Below, one piece after another: positions 8,501 through 17,002 of a stretch of DNA of 64,000 nt. Each line of letters opens with the position of its first letter. Position 1 is the stretch's first letter. Both the position numbers and the translations under genes were made by a program. Under the pieces are notes generated by a model. The model had not been told where the DNA came from, made no database searches, and worked only from the letters and a program-made list of their open reading frames with translations. The stretch comes from Candidatus Thalassolituus haligoni (GTDB lineage Bacteria; Pseudomonadota; Gammaproteobacteria; Pseudomonadales; Oceanobacteraceae), in assembly GCF_041222825.1 (NCBI RefSeq), contig NZ_CP139482.1:2139001-2203000 (forward strand). Reading direction: 5' to 3'.

Positions 8501-8905
8501 TTATTGACGAGGAGCAGGTTGGAGGGATTCAACAATAGGACATGCCGCATTGTCAGGATTGGTCCGGCACTGTGTGACGAGCTCTTCCAACACCTGTTGC
8601 AGGCGGTGTAGATCGTTAATTTTTTCACGCACGCTGGCCAGCTTTGCTTCGGCCAGCTCCTGGACTTCCGAGCAATGCGACTCGCCCAATGACAGCAGGT
8701 TGTTGATCTCCTCCAGCGTAAAACCCAGTTCCTGGGCGCGTTTGATGAATAAAATCCGAGCCAAGGTTGCGTTTGGGTAGGTACGGTATCCCTCTGCGGG
8801 TTTGGGTGGTTGACGGATCAAACCACGGCGTTCGTAGTAGCGGATGGTTTCGACGTTGACACCTGCTGTCTTGGCCAGCTGGCCAATGGTGTGGTTTTCG
8901 TTCAT
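8501..8905 (-). CDS. merR: Mercury-responsive MerR regulator
   Basis: A 134-residue MerR with HTH (HTIGQLAKTAGVNVETIRYYERRGLI) and the three mercury ligands C78, C113 and C122; their spacing (35 and 9) equals that of the classical C82/C117/C126 triad. It would repress and, with Hg(II), activate the promoter at 8458-8488. The gene is co-directional with merTP rather than divergent, and its ATG overlaps the stop of the ATPase gene upstream (ATGA at 8902-8905), so it is probably co-transcribed with that gene. Confidence 0.93.
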   Translation of the reverse strand: MNENHTIGQLAKTAGVNVETIRYYERRGLIRQPPKPAEGYRTYPNATLARILFIKRAQELGFTLEEINNLLSLGESHCSEVQELAEAKLASVREKINDLHRLQQVLEELVTQCRTNPDNAACPIVESLQPAPRQ

Positions 8906-10140
8906 GACCAGAGCGCTCCCAGCGGGACAGCAAAGAGATTGTCACCAAAGGCCGTCGTATGATCGCCATCGTAGAGCAGGACACCGATTTTAAAGCGCTT
9001 GCCGGCCACACTTTGAAAGCGTTTCAAGCCGGTAAAATCTTTCGTGCTCAAGGTTGCCGCCGCTTTGACTTCAATGGCAAAACAATCGCCCATGGCGTTT
9101 TCAATGATCACATCGACCTCCACCTTGTCCTTGTCACGGTAGTGGTAGAAGTTCAAGGGCTCCTCGATCCACACCGCCTGTTTGCGCAATTCGTTGTAGA
9201 CGAAGGATTCCAGCACCAACCCAAAATCACCTGGCTGTTTCAGCAGACGCTCCCGATTGAGGCCCCGCACGGCGCACATCATGCCGGTATCGACCGAGTG
9301 CAGTTTGGGTGTCTTCACCAGGCGTTTGTATTCGTTGGAATGCCAGGCCGGTAGTTGTTCCACCAGAAACAACTGCTCCAGTAAGGCCATGTACTTTTTG
9401 ATGGTCAGCCGATCCAAGCCCAGTTTGCCACCCAACTCTGTCAAATTAACCAGCTTGCCGGCATAGAACGCGGTGAGCTTGAGCAACTTGGCCATGAGAT
9501 CCGGGTGATCGATGTGGGTCAGATCGCGGATATCCCGTTGGGTCAAGGTGCTCAGATACTGTTGATACCAGGCTTGACAACGCCGCTCGCTGGTCCGTTG
9601 TAAAGGCTCTGGAAAGCAACCGGTCACCAAGCGATGGAGCAGATGCTCCCGCACACGGATGTCCTGGGTGGTGGGTGCCTTCTGATCCAGCAGTTTGGCC
9701 AGAAAGCCCGCTTGCCGACCCTGGATTTCGCACTCCGAAAGCGTCATCAGGCGTATCGATTCCATCCGGCCTGCCAGGGAATCCGATAGCCGGGGCAATA
9801 ACAAGGCATTGGCAGAACCCGTCAGGAGAAAGCGACCTGCCGTGCGTTGTTCATCCACAGCCTGCTTGATGGAGACGAACAGTTCAGGCAGGCGCTGAAC
9901 CTCATCGAGCGCAATTCGTTTCGGTGGCAGATTACGGATGAACCCGACGGGATCAGCTTGTGCAATTTCGAATTGGGCCTGATCGTCCAGGGTAATGTAT
10001 TCCCAGTTTTCAGCGCCCATCTCACCAATCAGCGCCTTCACCAGAGTGGTTTTACCGACTTGGCGCGGCCCCATCACAAAGACCACCGGGGTGTCGCTCA
10101 GCGCTTCTTTGACATTGATTTCAGAATAACGTGGGTACAT
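8902..10140 (-). CDS. AAA-family ATPase with DUF4143 C-terminal domain
   Basis: A 412-residue cytoplasmic protein of the AAA_14/DUF4143 type. The P-loop is GPRQVGKTT (about residues 24-32), Walker B IALDEVQ, sensor-like LLTGSAN, then a winged-helix segment (LTELGGKLGLDRLTIKKYMALLEQLFLVEQLPAW) and a C-terminal nuclease-like fold with DVIIE and FAIEVKA, which resemble the D and ExK residues of restriction-type nucleases. Such proteins are common in mobile regions and their biological role is unclear. The 4-base overlap with merR is odd, since the family has no known mercury link. The upstream region (10141-10390) carries AT-rich repeats that could be its promoter. Confidence 0.85.
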   Translation of the reverse strand: MYPRYSEINVKEALSDTPVVFVMGPRQVGKTTLVKALIGEMGAENWEYITLDDQAQFEIAQADPVGFIRNLPPKRIALDEVQRLPELFVSIKQAVDEQRTAGRFLLTGSANALLLPRLSDSLAGRMESIRLMTLSECEIQGRQAGFLAKLLDQKAPTTQDIRVREHLLHRLVTGCFPEPLQRTSERRCQAWYQQYLSTLTQRDIRDLTHIDHPDLMAKLLKLTAFYAGKLVNLTELGGKLGLDRLTIKKYMALLEQLFLVEQLPAWHSNEYKRLVKTPKLHSVDTGMMCAVRGLNRERLLKQPGDFGLVLESFVYNELRKQAVWIEEPLNFYHYRDKDKVEVDVIIENAMGDCFAIEVKAAATLSTKDFTGLKRFQSVAGKRFKIGVLLYDGDHTTAFGDNLFAVPLGALWS

Positions 10141-10390
10141 AAAATAAGCGCTCGGCTAATTGATGGTTGAAAAACGTCTATTAGGTATTTTAATATCGTC
10201 CATTCGTTATTACAATAGCGTCTAATTGCTAAAAGACTGCCATGCGGTTAGCGCTTATCGAAAATTCTAATAGAAACGAGCTATAGAAATTGTCGGCGAA
10301 ACTGAACACCAGGAATCCCAATGACCGCTAAAAACCTGTTAGCCAGACTGCGTCATCCGTTGATGCCACTATCAGCGGAAATTTAAGTCG
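10141..10390. other. Intergenic region with short direct repeats and a 21-codon ORF
   Basis: AT-rich DNA between the divergent ATPase and Tn3 transposase genes. CGTCTATTAG, CGTCCATTCG and CGTCTAATTG recur about every 24 bp between 10175 and 10228 and could bind a regulator. A 21-codon plus-strand ORF (10321-10386, AGGA upstream) ends four bases before the transposase start; its reality is uncertain. Confidence 0.4.
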
Positions 10391-13378
10391 ATGGTCGCCA
10401 TCTATCAGACAGCCTATCCACGGATCAAATCAGATATCACAGAAGACGAGTTGGGGGATATTTACACACCCACAACGGAAGATCAGCAATGGGCTTTGCG
10501 TCACTGTAGACGGTCAAGTGCCTCTTTTTTGGGATTGCTGGTTCAGTTGAAGACGACACAACGTTTGGGCCGATTCGTTGGTCTTGGCGAAGTTCCCAAG
10601 CCGATCATCGCGCACATCAAAAACCAGTGTCGTTCGCGGGTGACACTGAAGGATCTCCAAACTTATTACACATCGGGCGCGAAGGATCGCCATGTAAAAC
10701 TGATTCGACGCCATCTCAATATCAAAGCCTACGATGCGGCCAAGACCTCTGCACTGGCGCAGACTTGGGCACTGGAAGCAGCGACCACCAAGGAGGCATT
10801 ACCGGACATCATCAATGTCACTCTGGAATATTTGGTCAAAGAGCGATACGAGCTGCCGGCGTTTAGCGTGCTTGAGCGGATTTGCCAAACCGCTAGATCT
10901 GAAGTCAACACCCGGTATTACGATCAATTGTGTGGCTTTTTAGAGTCTGAAAGTCGCCAATGCATCAACGATATTCTTCGATCCAGCACAGGACTGAATG
11001 GTTTTGGTTGGAGCACGCTGAAAAATGAACCCAAACGCCCGACCCCTCGCAATATCCATTCGTATATCCAATACTTGGAATGGTTGACGTCCTTGCAGAC
11101 ACTTTTGCCCACGGATTTGGGATTGCCGCCAGTTAAACACCAGCAGTTTATCAACGAGGCCAAGGCCCTGGATTACGCCGAATTGATGAAACTAAAGCTG
11201 AACAAGCGACTCGCACTCGTCATCGTTTTAATCCGGCACCAATACGCACAAACACTGGATAACGCCGCCGATATTTTTATCAAGTTGCTGTTAAAAATGG
11301 ATCGCTCGGCGCAGAAGCTGTTGGAGAAGTACCTTGCAGACCATCAAAAGCAAACCGATCATTTGATTTCTGTGTTGTCTGGGACGGTCAAGGTGTATCT
11401 GGATAAACCCGATTCGGTGGCAGCTTTTGATCCGATACTGGGAAAGAACAGTGATCAGCTAATGCAAATGTGCGAACAATATATGGCATTCGCAGGTAAC
11501 AACTATTTGCCGTTTATGGTTCAACTCTATAAAAAGCAACGATCGACCTTGTTTCGTACGATTGAAATACTCAACCTGGCATCGGCCACGGAAGACAAGG
11601 ACTTGCTCAATGCGTTCCAGTTTATTTTGAAGCACAAAAAGCGTCGCACGGAGTTCCTGTCAATTCAATGCGATCCGAGCGATCCATCTTCCAGAAATGT
11701 CATTAATATTCGCTGGATTCGCGAAAGCTGGTGGAAATTAGTCACGGGAAAATCAACCAAATCAGCACAGGTGACGGAGGTTAATAAAACCTGTTTTGAG
11801 CTGTGTGTGTTTGAACGGATCGCTGAAGAACTGAGTACCGGTGACTTGTTCATTCCCTACAGTGAAACCTTCGATGATTACCGGGAGCAGATGATCACCT
11901 GGGAAGAATACGAAGCGCAGTTGCCTACCTATTGCGAGGAGGTAGGGCTCGTCGCCGGTGATACTGAATTTACAACAACGCTGAAGGAGTCCATGGAAAC
12001 GAGCTGCCGGAAAGCTGACAGCCAATTCCCGGAGGACGAACTGGTTCGTATTGAAAACGGGACTCTGATTATCGGTAAACCAAAGCCTGATCAACCCTTA
12101 CCAGAAATCGAAGAAATTGGAGCGCTTTTGCGCGATCGGTTGGACAAAATCAACCTGCTTGATGTGATTATTAACGTCGAAAAGTGGCTGAACCTGAATA
12201 AACATTTTGGCCCGTTGTCGGGCTTCGAATCACGTATCAGCGACCCGGAGTTACGTTTTGTCCTGACCGTGTTTTGTTACGGTACCAACATTGGTCCCAC
12301 AGAAACCGTGCGATCTGTGCAGGGTGTTTCCCGCAAGCAAGTCGCCTGGCTTAACTTAAAGCGCACCACGGAAGCCCGTCTCGATAAAGCGATTGCGAAG
12401 ATCAATAACGAGTACAAAAAATACCGGCTCATTGAGTGTTGGGGATCAGGCAATAGTGTGTCCGCTGATGGCAAGCTCTGGGATCTCTACGAAGATAATT
12501 TGCTATCGGAATACCATATTCGTTACGGCAGCTATGGCGGCATTGCCTATTACCACGTCTCAGATACCTACATTGCGTTGTTCAGCCGGTTTATTCCCTG
12601 TGGTGTTTATGAGGCTATTTATATCCTGGACGGTCTACTCAACGACGAATCTGACTTTAATCCGGACACCGTTCACGGGGATACACAAGCGCAATCTACA
12701 CCGGTGTTTGGTCTGGCGTACCTGCTGGGCATCAAGCTTATGCCGCGCATCCGAAATATTAAAGATCTCAGTTTCTACAAGCCTGACCGCGCTATGGCTC
12801 TCGATCATATTCAGTCCTTATTCAAAGAGCCAATCAAGTGGGATCTCATTGAAAAGCACTATGCGGATATGATGCGAACGGCCATGTCGGTCAAAGCCGG
12901 GAAAATCACCGCATCGACAATCCTGCGTCGGTTCGGCACAAAGAACCGGAAAAACAAGCTGTACTTTGCGTTCCGTGAACTCGGGCGCGTGGTCAGAACC
13001 ATGTTTTTGCTGGAATACATTACCGACGTTGATCTGCGCAAAACAATCCAGGCAGCGACCTGTAAGAGCGAAGAGTTCAATGAGTTTGCCCGGTGGTTGT
13101 TTTTTGCTAATGGCGGGAAAATTCCTGCAAACTTGAGACACGAACAAAGCAAAATCGTTAAATACAATCATTTGCTGGCCAACTTCGCGATCTTATACAA
13201 CGTAAACGCGATGACCGAAGTGTTCAATCAATTGAAGTCGGAAGGGTACAATATTACCCGCGACATTATGGCCGAATTCTCACCGTATCATACCGAGCAT
13301 TTGGGGCGGCTAGGAAGTTTTGAGCTGGATCTAACCAAGCAGGTTAAGCCCATGACTTTTGAACTGCTGGTTGATTAA
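10391..13378 (+). CDS. tnpA: Tn3-family transposase (TnpA)
   Basis: A 995-residue DDE transposase with the N-terminal DUF4158-like domain and the C-terminal Tn3 catalytic domain. The catalytic block reads VHGDTQAQSTPVFGLAYLLGIKLMPRIRN (about residues 770-798), matching the HxDTQGQSxPVFxLAxLLG pattern of the family, and an RFG-KNxLYxAFRELGR block follows. Length is normal and no frameshift was seen. No resolvase accompanies it. A candidate right terminal repeat starts 27 bases after its stop codon; a matching left repeat was not found, so either the element extends beyond the window or its left end has decayed. Confidence 0.95.
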   Translation: MVAIYQTAYPRIKSDITEDELGDIYTPTTEDQQWALRHCRRSSASFLGLLVQLKTTQRLGRFVGLGEVPKPIIAHIKNQCRSRVTLKDLQTYYTSGAKDRHVKLIRRHLNIKAYDAAKTSALAQTWALEAATTKEALPDIINVTLEYLVKERYELPAFSVLERICQTARSEVNTRYYDQLCGFLESESRQCINDILRSSTGLNGFGWSTLKNEPKRPTPRNIHSYIQYLEWLTSLQTLLPTDLGLPPVKHQQFINEAKALDYAELMKLKLNKRLALVIVLIRHQYAQTLDNAADIFIKLLLKMDRSAQKLLEKYLADHQKQTDHLISVLSGTVKVYLDKPDSVAAFDPILGKNSDQLMQMCEQYMAFAGNNYLPFMVQLYKKQRSTLFRTIEILNLASATEDKDLLNAFQFILKHKKRRTEFLSIQCDPSDPSSRNVINIRWIRESWWKLVTGKSTKSAQVTEVNKTCFELCVFERIAEELSTGDLFIPYSETFDDYREQMITWEEYEAQLPTYCEEVGLVAGDTEFTTTLKESMETSCRKADSQFPEDELVRIENGTLIIGKPKPDQPLPEIEEIGALLRDRLDKINLLDVIINVEKWLNLNKHFGPLSGFESRISDPELRFVLTVFCYGTNIGPTETVRSVQGVSRKQVAWLNLKRTTEARLDKAIAKINNEYKKYRLIECWGSGNSVSADGKLWDLYEDNLLSEYHIRYGSYGGIAYYHVSDTYIALFSRFIPCGVYEAIYILDGLLNDESDFNPDTVHGDTQAQSTPVFGLAYLLGIKLMPRIRNIKDLSFYKPDRAMALDHIQSLFKEPIKWDLIEKHYADMMRTAMSVKAGKITASTILRRFGTKNRKNKLYFAFRELGRVVRTMFLLEYITDVDLRKTIQAATCKSEEFNEFARWLFFANGGKIPANLRHEQSKIVKYNHLLANFAILYNVNAMTEVFNQLKSEGYNITRDIMAEFSPYHTEHLGRLGSFELDLTKQVKPMTFELLVD

Positions 13379-13388
13379 TCCATAATAT

Positions 13389-14300
13389 TCAATAGGTTAG
13401 GCTAGAAGTGGCTAAATTCAACGCTTTTACCGGCCGGACCTCTACATTCTCTCTGGCTGCAGAGGTCGATAACCCGCGCCGGAAACTGTGCCCACTGAGC
13501 TCTGCGGCAAAATCAAACTGACAGCGTTGCCCCAGCTTTTTAAGCAACTCATTAACCGATGCCGGATTAAGTGCTCCTGGCTGCAACTGCCCCCAGCGGT
13601 TGATGGCCCGAAACACAGGGCCGGACTGGATGCCACTGACAGCCAGCCACCGGCGTAGTGATCGAACCGGGCAGCAGCTGTCAGGCCCGAAGGGGATTGC
13701 CCGGTATAGGCCGCGACCTTGCTGATCGGTTTTTGACCTGGGCAACGCAACAACCAACCCCTCCGGCTCCCATTGAAGATCTTCAACCCGAATGGCGACC
13801 AACTCGCTGCGCCTGAAGGCACCAAAAAAACCGGTCAGCACCAAGGCAGCGTCTCTGGCTGGTGTCAGTGGCTCCGGCTGTTGATCCAACCATCGGATCA
13901 TCTTGGCAATATGCTCCAGGCGCAAGGCATGGGCTTTCTGTTGTGGCTTGCCATGGGTGCGGCGAATGCCAGTCATTGTTTTTCTAATCAGTGGATCATG
14001 GGTTGGATCGGCAACGCCTTGATGTAAATGCCACTGGCTAATAGCGGTTAAATGTAAGTTCAGCGTTCGTGGATTCAATGTTTGTGCTCGTGCCAACAGA
14101 TACTGAATAACGGCATCCTTGCTGGCTGGCAAGCGGCCGCCCCATTTTTCAAATTGGCGAACAGCGGAGCGGTAAGCTTTTCGTGTGTTGTCAGACGTTG
14201 CCTGAGACAGGTATTGCTGCAAGGTCTCTTGATTCGTCAGCGCCAATAGTTTCTGGCCAGAGGTGGGCAGGGCTGGACTACTGATCGGGGGCTTGCTCAT
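13389..14300 (-). pseudogene. Tyrosine recombinase, 3'-truncated by the Tn3 element
   Basis: Encodes 303 residues, of which about the first 285 align well by eye (roughly two thirds identical) to the intact recombinase at 48866-49873: SAM-like N-domain (TSDNTRKAYRSAVRQFEKWGGRLP), catalytic Arg in GAFRRSEL and HxxR in HSFRRGLST. After SAAREN the sequence changes to unrelated residues (VEVRPVKALNLATSSLTY) read from the transposon end. The missing part contains the GGW and the nucleophilic Tyr (WEYID in the other copy), so the enzyme should be inactive. Originally it was divergent from kfrA at 17003; an IS66 element now separates them. Confidence 0.9.
13406..13443. repeat. Candidate right terminal repeat of the Tn3-family element
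   Basis: Homology between the truncated recombinase at 13389-14300 and the intact copy at 48866-49873 stops at about 13445, and the adjoining 38 bases (starting GAGGTCCGGCC when read inward) lie just behind the transposase stop, where a Tn3 terminal repeat belongs. The sequence does not start with the usual GGGG, and no partner was found. Confidence 0.5.
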
Positions 14301-14393
14301 GAATTATCGTCTCCGCAACGAAGTCTGAGTTGGCGTGGTATTGCTGCCCGTGTAACGCAGCCATCACTGCGGTTAGACAACAGAGCCTAAGGC

Positions 14394-14401
14394 GCTTTTA
14401 C
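14394..14401. repeat. Left 8-bp target-site duplication of the IS66 element
   Basis: GCTTTTAC immediately left of the element; the identical octamer follows the right end at 16877-16884. The perfect copies point to a recent insertion. Confidence 0.95.
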
Positions 14402-14485
14402 GTAAGCGCCCAAGAATCAGCACCTGTTTTTCATCCAGTCGCCGCTCCAGACTGATTCCATCGTCACACACACGAGGAATCCGTC

Positions 14486-14797
14486 ATGACCCATCAAGAA
14501 CGCACTCAGCATTGGCAACAGCAACTCGATAACTGGCGCGACTCTGGATTATCCGGGGCCGTCTTCTGCAAGCAGCATGAGCTGTCGTACCATCAGTTCA
14601 CCTACTGGCGTCGCAAGCGCCTGAAGGCTGACGGTGACCCACTTCAATCAGAGGGCACCTCGGGGTTTGCCCGTGTCACATGCCTGCCAAGTCAGCCGAT
14701 GGATGAGCTGACCCTGGCCCTCCCGGGTGGCCTGACGATCACTGGCATGCACGCTGGCAATATTGAGCTATTGGGCATGATCCTGAGGCAGCTTTGA
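14486..14797 (+). CDS. tnpA: IS66 accessory protein TnpA
   Basis: A 103-residue protein with the IS66 OrfA/TnpA pattern: WQQQLDNWRDSGLSGAVFCKQHELSYHQFTYWRRKRLK, a helix-turn-helix-like N-terminus, followed by a variable tail with the LTLALPGGLTITG motif. Required with TnpB and TnpC for IS66 transposition. Its stop overlaps the tnpB start. It begins 84 bases inside the left inverted repeat. Confidence 0.93.
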   Translation: MTHQERTQHWQQQLDNWRDSGLSGAVFCKQHELSYHQFTYWRRKRLKADGDPLQSEGTSGFARVTCLPSQPMDELTLALPGGLTITGMHAGNIELLGMILRQL

Positions 14798-15165
14798 TGA
14801 AATCCCGTTATCTGCGTCCGGCAGTGGACACACCCGAGATCTATCTCTACCGTGCACCGGTCGATTTTCGCAAACAGGCCAGTGGCCTGGCGCTGTTGGT
14901 CGAGCAGGAACTGGGGCGCAGCCCCTTTACCGGCGCGCTCTATGCCTTCACCAATCGCCAGCGCAACAAGATCAAATGCCTGATGTGGGAAGACAACGGC
15001 TTCGTGCTCTATTACAAGGCGCTGGCCGAGGAAAAGTTCAAGTGGCCGAAGGTGGCAGACGAACTGCTGCCGCTGACCGGTGAGCAGATCAACTGGTTAC
15101 TCGACGGCTATGACATCAGCCTGCTCAAGGGTCATAAAACCCTCCAGTATGAGGCCCTTGGATAG
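14794..15165 (+). CDS. tnpB: IS66 accessory protein TnpB
   Basis: A 123-residue member of the IS66 Orf2/TnpB family, with the diagnostic IYLYRAPVDFRKQASGLALLVEQELGRSPFTGALYAFTNRQRNKIKCLMWEDNGFVLYYKAL. Translation probably begins at the first of two adjacent Met codons, overlapping the tnpA stop (ATGA). Full length. Confidence 0.96.
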   Translation: MMKSRYLRPAVDTPEIYLYRAPVDFRKQASGLALLVEQELGRSPFTGALYAFTNRQRNKIKCLMWEDNGFVLYYKALAEEKFKWPKVADELLPLTGEQINWLLDGYDISLLKGHKTLQYEALG

Positions 15166-15211
15166 CACTTATTACATGCCATAACTGGCTGTTTTTGCTA
15201 TAACTTACGGC

Positions 15212-16822
15212 ATGCAAAGATCACCGAAACAGCGTGTTGGAACACCCGGTATCAGCGGCTTGTCTGCCGCTGAACTGCTGTCGTTTGTGGCTGATTTGCA
15301 ACAACAACTGGTCGTTCAAGAGGCTGAGCATGATCAAGCACTTGCGCAACGCGACCAGACGATCAAGCAACGCGAGAACTACATCCAACTCCTCGAAGAA
15401 CTGCTGCGTCTGAAGCAGGTCCAGAAGTTCGCCGCCAGCAGCGAGAAGCAGGCTCACCAACACCACCTCTTCGATGAAGTCGAGCTGGAAGCCGAGATCG
15501 AGGCCCTACGCGATCAGCTTCCAGATGATGTCGACGAAAATAATCCTCGCACTTCGAGCAAGCGCCGCTACCGTGGCTTCTCTGATACGTTGCTGCGTGA
15601 GCGCATCGAACTGACTCTGAGCGATGAAGAGAAAACGGGGGCCAACAAGACCTTCTTCACCAAGGTGAAGGAAGAACTGCAGTTCATTCCGGCGCAGCTG
15701 AAGGTGCTGGAATACTGGCAGGAAAAAGCCGTCTTCGAGCACGATGACGCAGAACGTATCCTTGCGGCACCGCGACCGCTTCACCCGCTGGGCAAATGCA
15801 TCGCGACGACATCACTGCTGGCCTACATCATCATCTCCAAGTACGCCGACGGGCTCCCCCTGTACCGCCTGGAGCAGATGCTCAAGCGGCACGGCCATGA
15901 AGTCAGCCGTACCAGTATGGCGCACTGGATCATCCGGCTGGACGAGGTGTTCAGTCCGCTGATCAACCTGATGCGCGAAGTGCAGAACAGCAGTGACTAC
16001 CTGCAGGCCGATGAGACTCGGATACAGGTGCTGAAAGAGGATGGCAAAACGGCCCAGTCCGACAAGTGGATGTGGGTCATCCGGGGCGGGCCACCCGATC
16101 GGCCATCCGTGTTGTTTGCCTATGATCCGTCCCGTGCCGGCAGCGTCCCTGTGCGCCTGCTCGACGACTTCACTGGCATCCTGCAGGCGGACGGTTACTC
16201 CGGTTATGGGCCGGTGTGCTCTGCCAACGGCATCACCCGAATTGGGTGCTGGGATCATGCCCGTCGTAAGTTCGTCGAAGCCTCCAAAGCGGCGCAGACA
16301 AAGGGGAAAGGCAAGAAGGCCAAGGTCTCCAAAGCCGATATAGGCTTAAGTCACATCAACAAGCTGTATGTGATCGAGCGACAGATCAAAGACCTGAGCG
16401 CTCCCGAGCGCCACCGTGTCCGCCAGGAGATAAGCCTGCCCCAACTGAAGGACTTGAGAACATGGCTCGAAGCCAATGTCGGTAAGGTGATGAAAGGCTC
16501 CCTGAGCCGTAAAGCCATGGAGTACACCCTGAACCAGTGGGATTATCTGGTGGGTTACTGTGAGCGCGGCGATGTGCATATCAGCAACGTGCTGGCCGAA
16601 AACGCCATCCGCCCCTTCGCCGTGGGTCGCCGAGCGTGGTTGTTCGCCGATACACCACAAGGCGCCCGTGCCAGTGCCACCTGCTATTCCCTGATCGAAA
16701 CCGCCAAGGCCAACGGACTGGAGCCGTCAATATATATTCAGCATGTACTGGATCACATCGCCGAGGCGGATACCCTGGAAAGGCTTGAAGCACTGCTGCC
16801 GTGGAATGCGACATTAAGCTGA
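15212..16822 (+). CDS. tnpC: IS66 transposase TnpC
   Basis: A 536-residue DDE transposase. The N-terminal 100 residues are coiled-coil (LLSFVADLQQQLVVQEAEHDQALAQRDQTIKQ) with the LxxLLxLKxxxKFAASSEK segment, then an IS66 zinc-finger-like and HTH region (LPLYRLEQMLKRHGHEVSRTSMAHWI) and the catalytic domain: first Asp in LQADETRIQVL, second in ILQADGYSGYG, and the Glu region near NVLAENAIRPFAVGRRAWLF. Full length, and ends 54 bases before the right inverted repeat terminus. Confidence 0.96.
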   Translation: MQRSPKQRVGTPGISGLSAAELLSFVADLQQQLVVQEAEHDQALAQRDQTIKQRENYIQLLEELLRLKQVQKFAASSEKQAHQHHLFDEVELEAEIEALRDQLPDDVDENNPRTSSKRRYRGFSDTLLRERIELTLSDEEKTGANKTFFTKVKEELQFIPAQLKVLEYWQEKAVFEHDDAERILAAPRPLHPLGKCIATTSLLAYIIISKYADGLPLYRLEQMLKRHGHEVSRTSMAHWIIRLDEVFSPLINLMREVQNSSDYLQADETRIQVLKEDGKTAQSDKWMWVIRGGPPDRPSVLFAYDPSRAGSVPVRLLDDFTGILQADGYSGYGPVCSANGITRIGCWDHARRKFVEASKAAQTKGKGKKAKVSKADIGLSHINKLYVIERQIKDLSAPERHRVRQEISLPQLKDLRTWLEANVGKVMKGSLSRKAMEYTLNQWDYLVGYCERGDVHISNVLAENAIRPFAVGRRAWLFADTPQGARASATCYSLIETAKANGLEPSIYIQHVLDHIAEADTLERLEALLPWNATLS

Positions 16823-16876
16823 GTTTGTAGCAAGGAATGAGATTGAGTAACAGGGGGCTGATTTAAGGGCGCTTAC

Positions 16877-16884
16877 GCTTTTAC
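16877..16884. repeat. Right 8-bp target-site duplication of the IS66 element
   Basis: GCTTTTAC directly after the right inverted repeat, identical to 14394-14401. Confidence 0.95.
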
Positions 16885-16888
16885 GTCT

Positions 16889-16922
16889 TTAACCTACGAT
16901 AACATTGATTATCGTAGGTTAA
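16889..16922. promoter_or_regulatory. 34-bp palindrome between recombinase and kfrA (left copy)
   Basis: Perfect inverted arms TTAACCTACGATAA / TTATCGTAGGTTAA of 14 bp flank a 6-bp spacer CATTGA. The core CGATAA-N6-TTATCG recurs at 18104-18137 and 48754-48783. The geometry equals a tyrosine-recombinase core site (arms around a 6-8 bp crossover region), but a regulator-binding site, or a terminator in view of the following T-run, is also possible. Confidence 0.7.
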
Positions 16923-16956
16923 TTTTTTACCAATCAAAAAAGTATTTTTTAGAAAA

Positions 16957-16976
16957 ATTATGTAATATTACATAAT
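16957..16976. promoter_or_regulatory. 20-bp perfect palindrome in the kfrA promoter (left)
   Basis: ATTATGTAAT followed by its exact complement, 26 bases before the kfrA start. The arms ATTATGT / ACATAAT also occur upstream of the other kfrA gene (48689-48717). Autorepression by KfrA through inverted repeats in its own promoter is known for plasmid KfrA, so this is the probable operator. Confidence 0.7.
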
Positions 16977-17002
16977 ACGTAATATGTTTTTGAGGCGGAA
17001 AA

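Larger units (their letters stand above)
14402..16876 (+). mobile_element. IS66-family insertion sequence, complete
   Basis: 2475 bp with imperfect terminal inverted repeats beginning GTAAGCGCCC and continuing to AATCAGC-CC at both ends (14402-14424 and 16854-16876), three genes tnpA, tnpB and tnpC in order, and an exact 8-bp target duplication (GCTTTTAC). Everything needed for transposition seems intact. It split the spacer between the truncated recombinase and kfrA. Confidence 0.97.

Noticed and set aside
16889..16922. Reading the left palindrome simply as a rho-independent terminator
   Set aside because: A T-run follows it, but the equivalent right palindrome has none and both lie in divergent promoter regions where no transcript ends.
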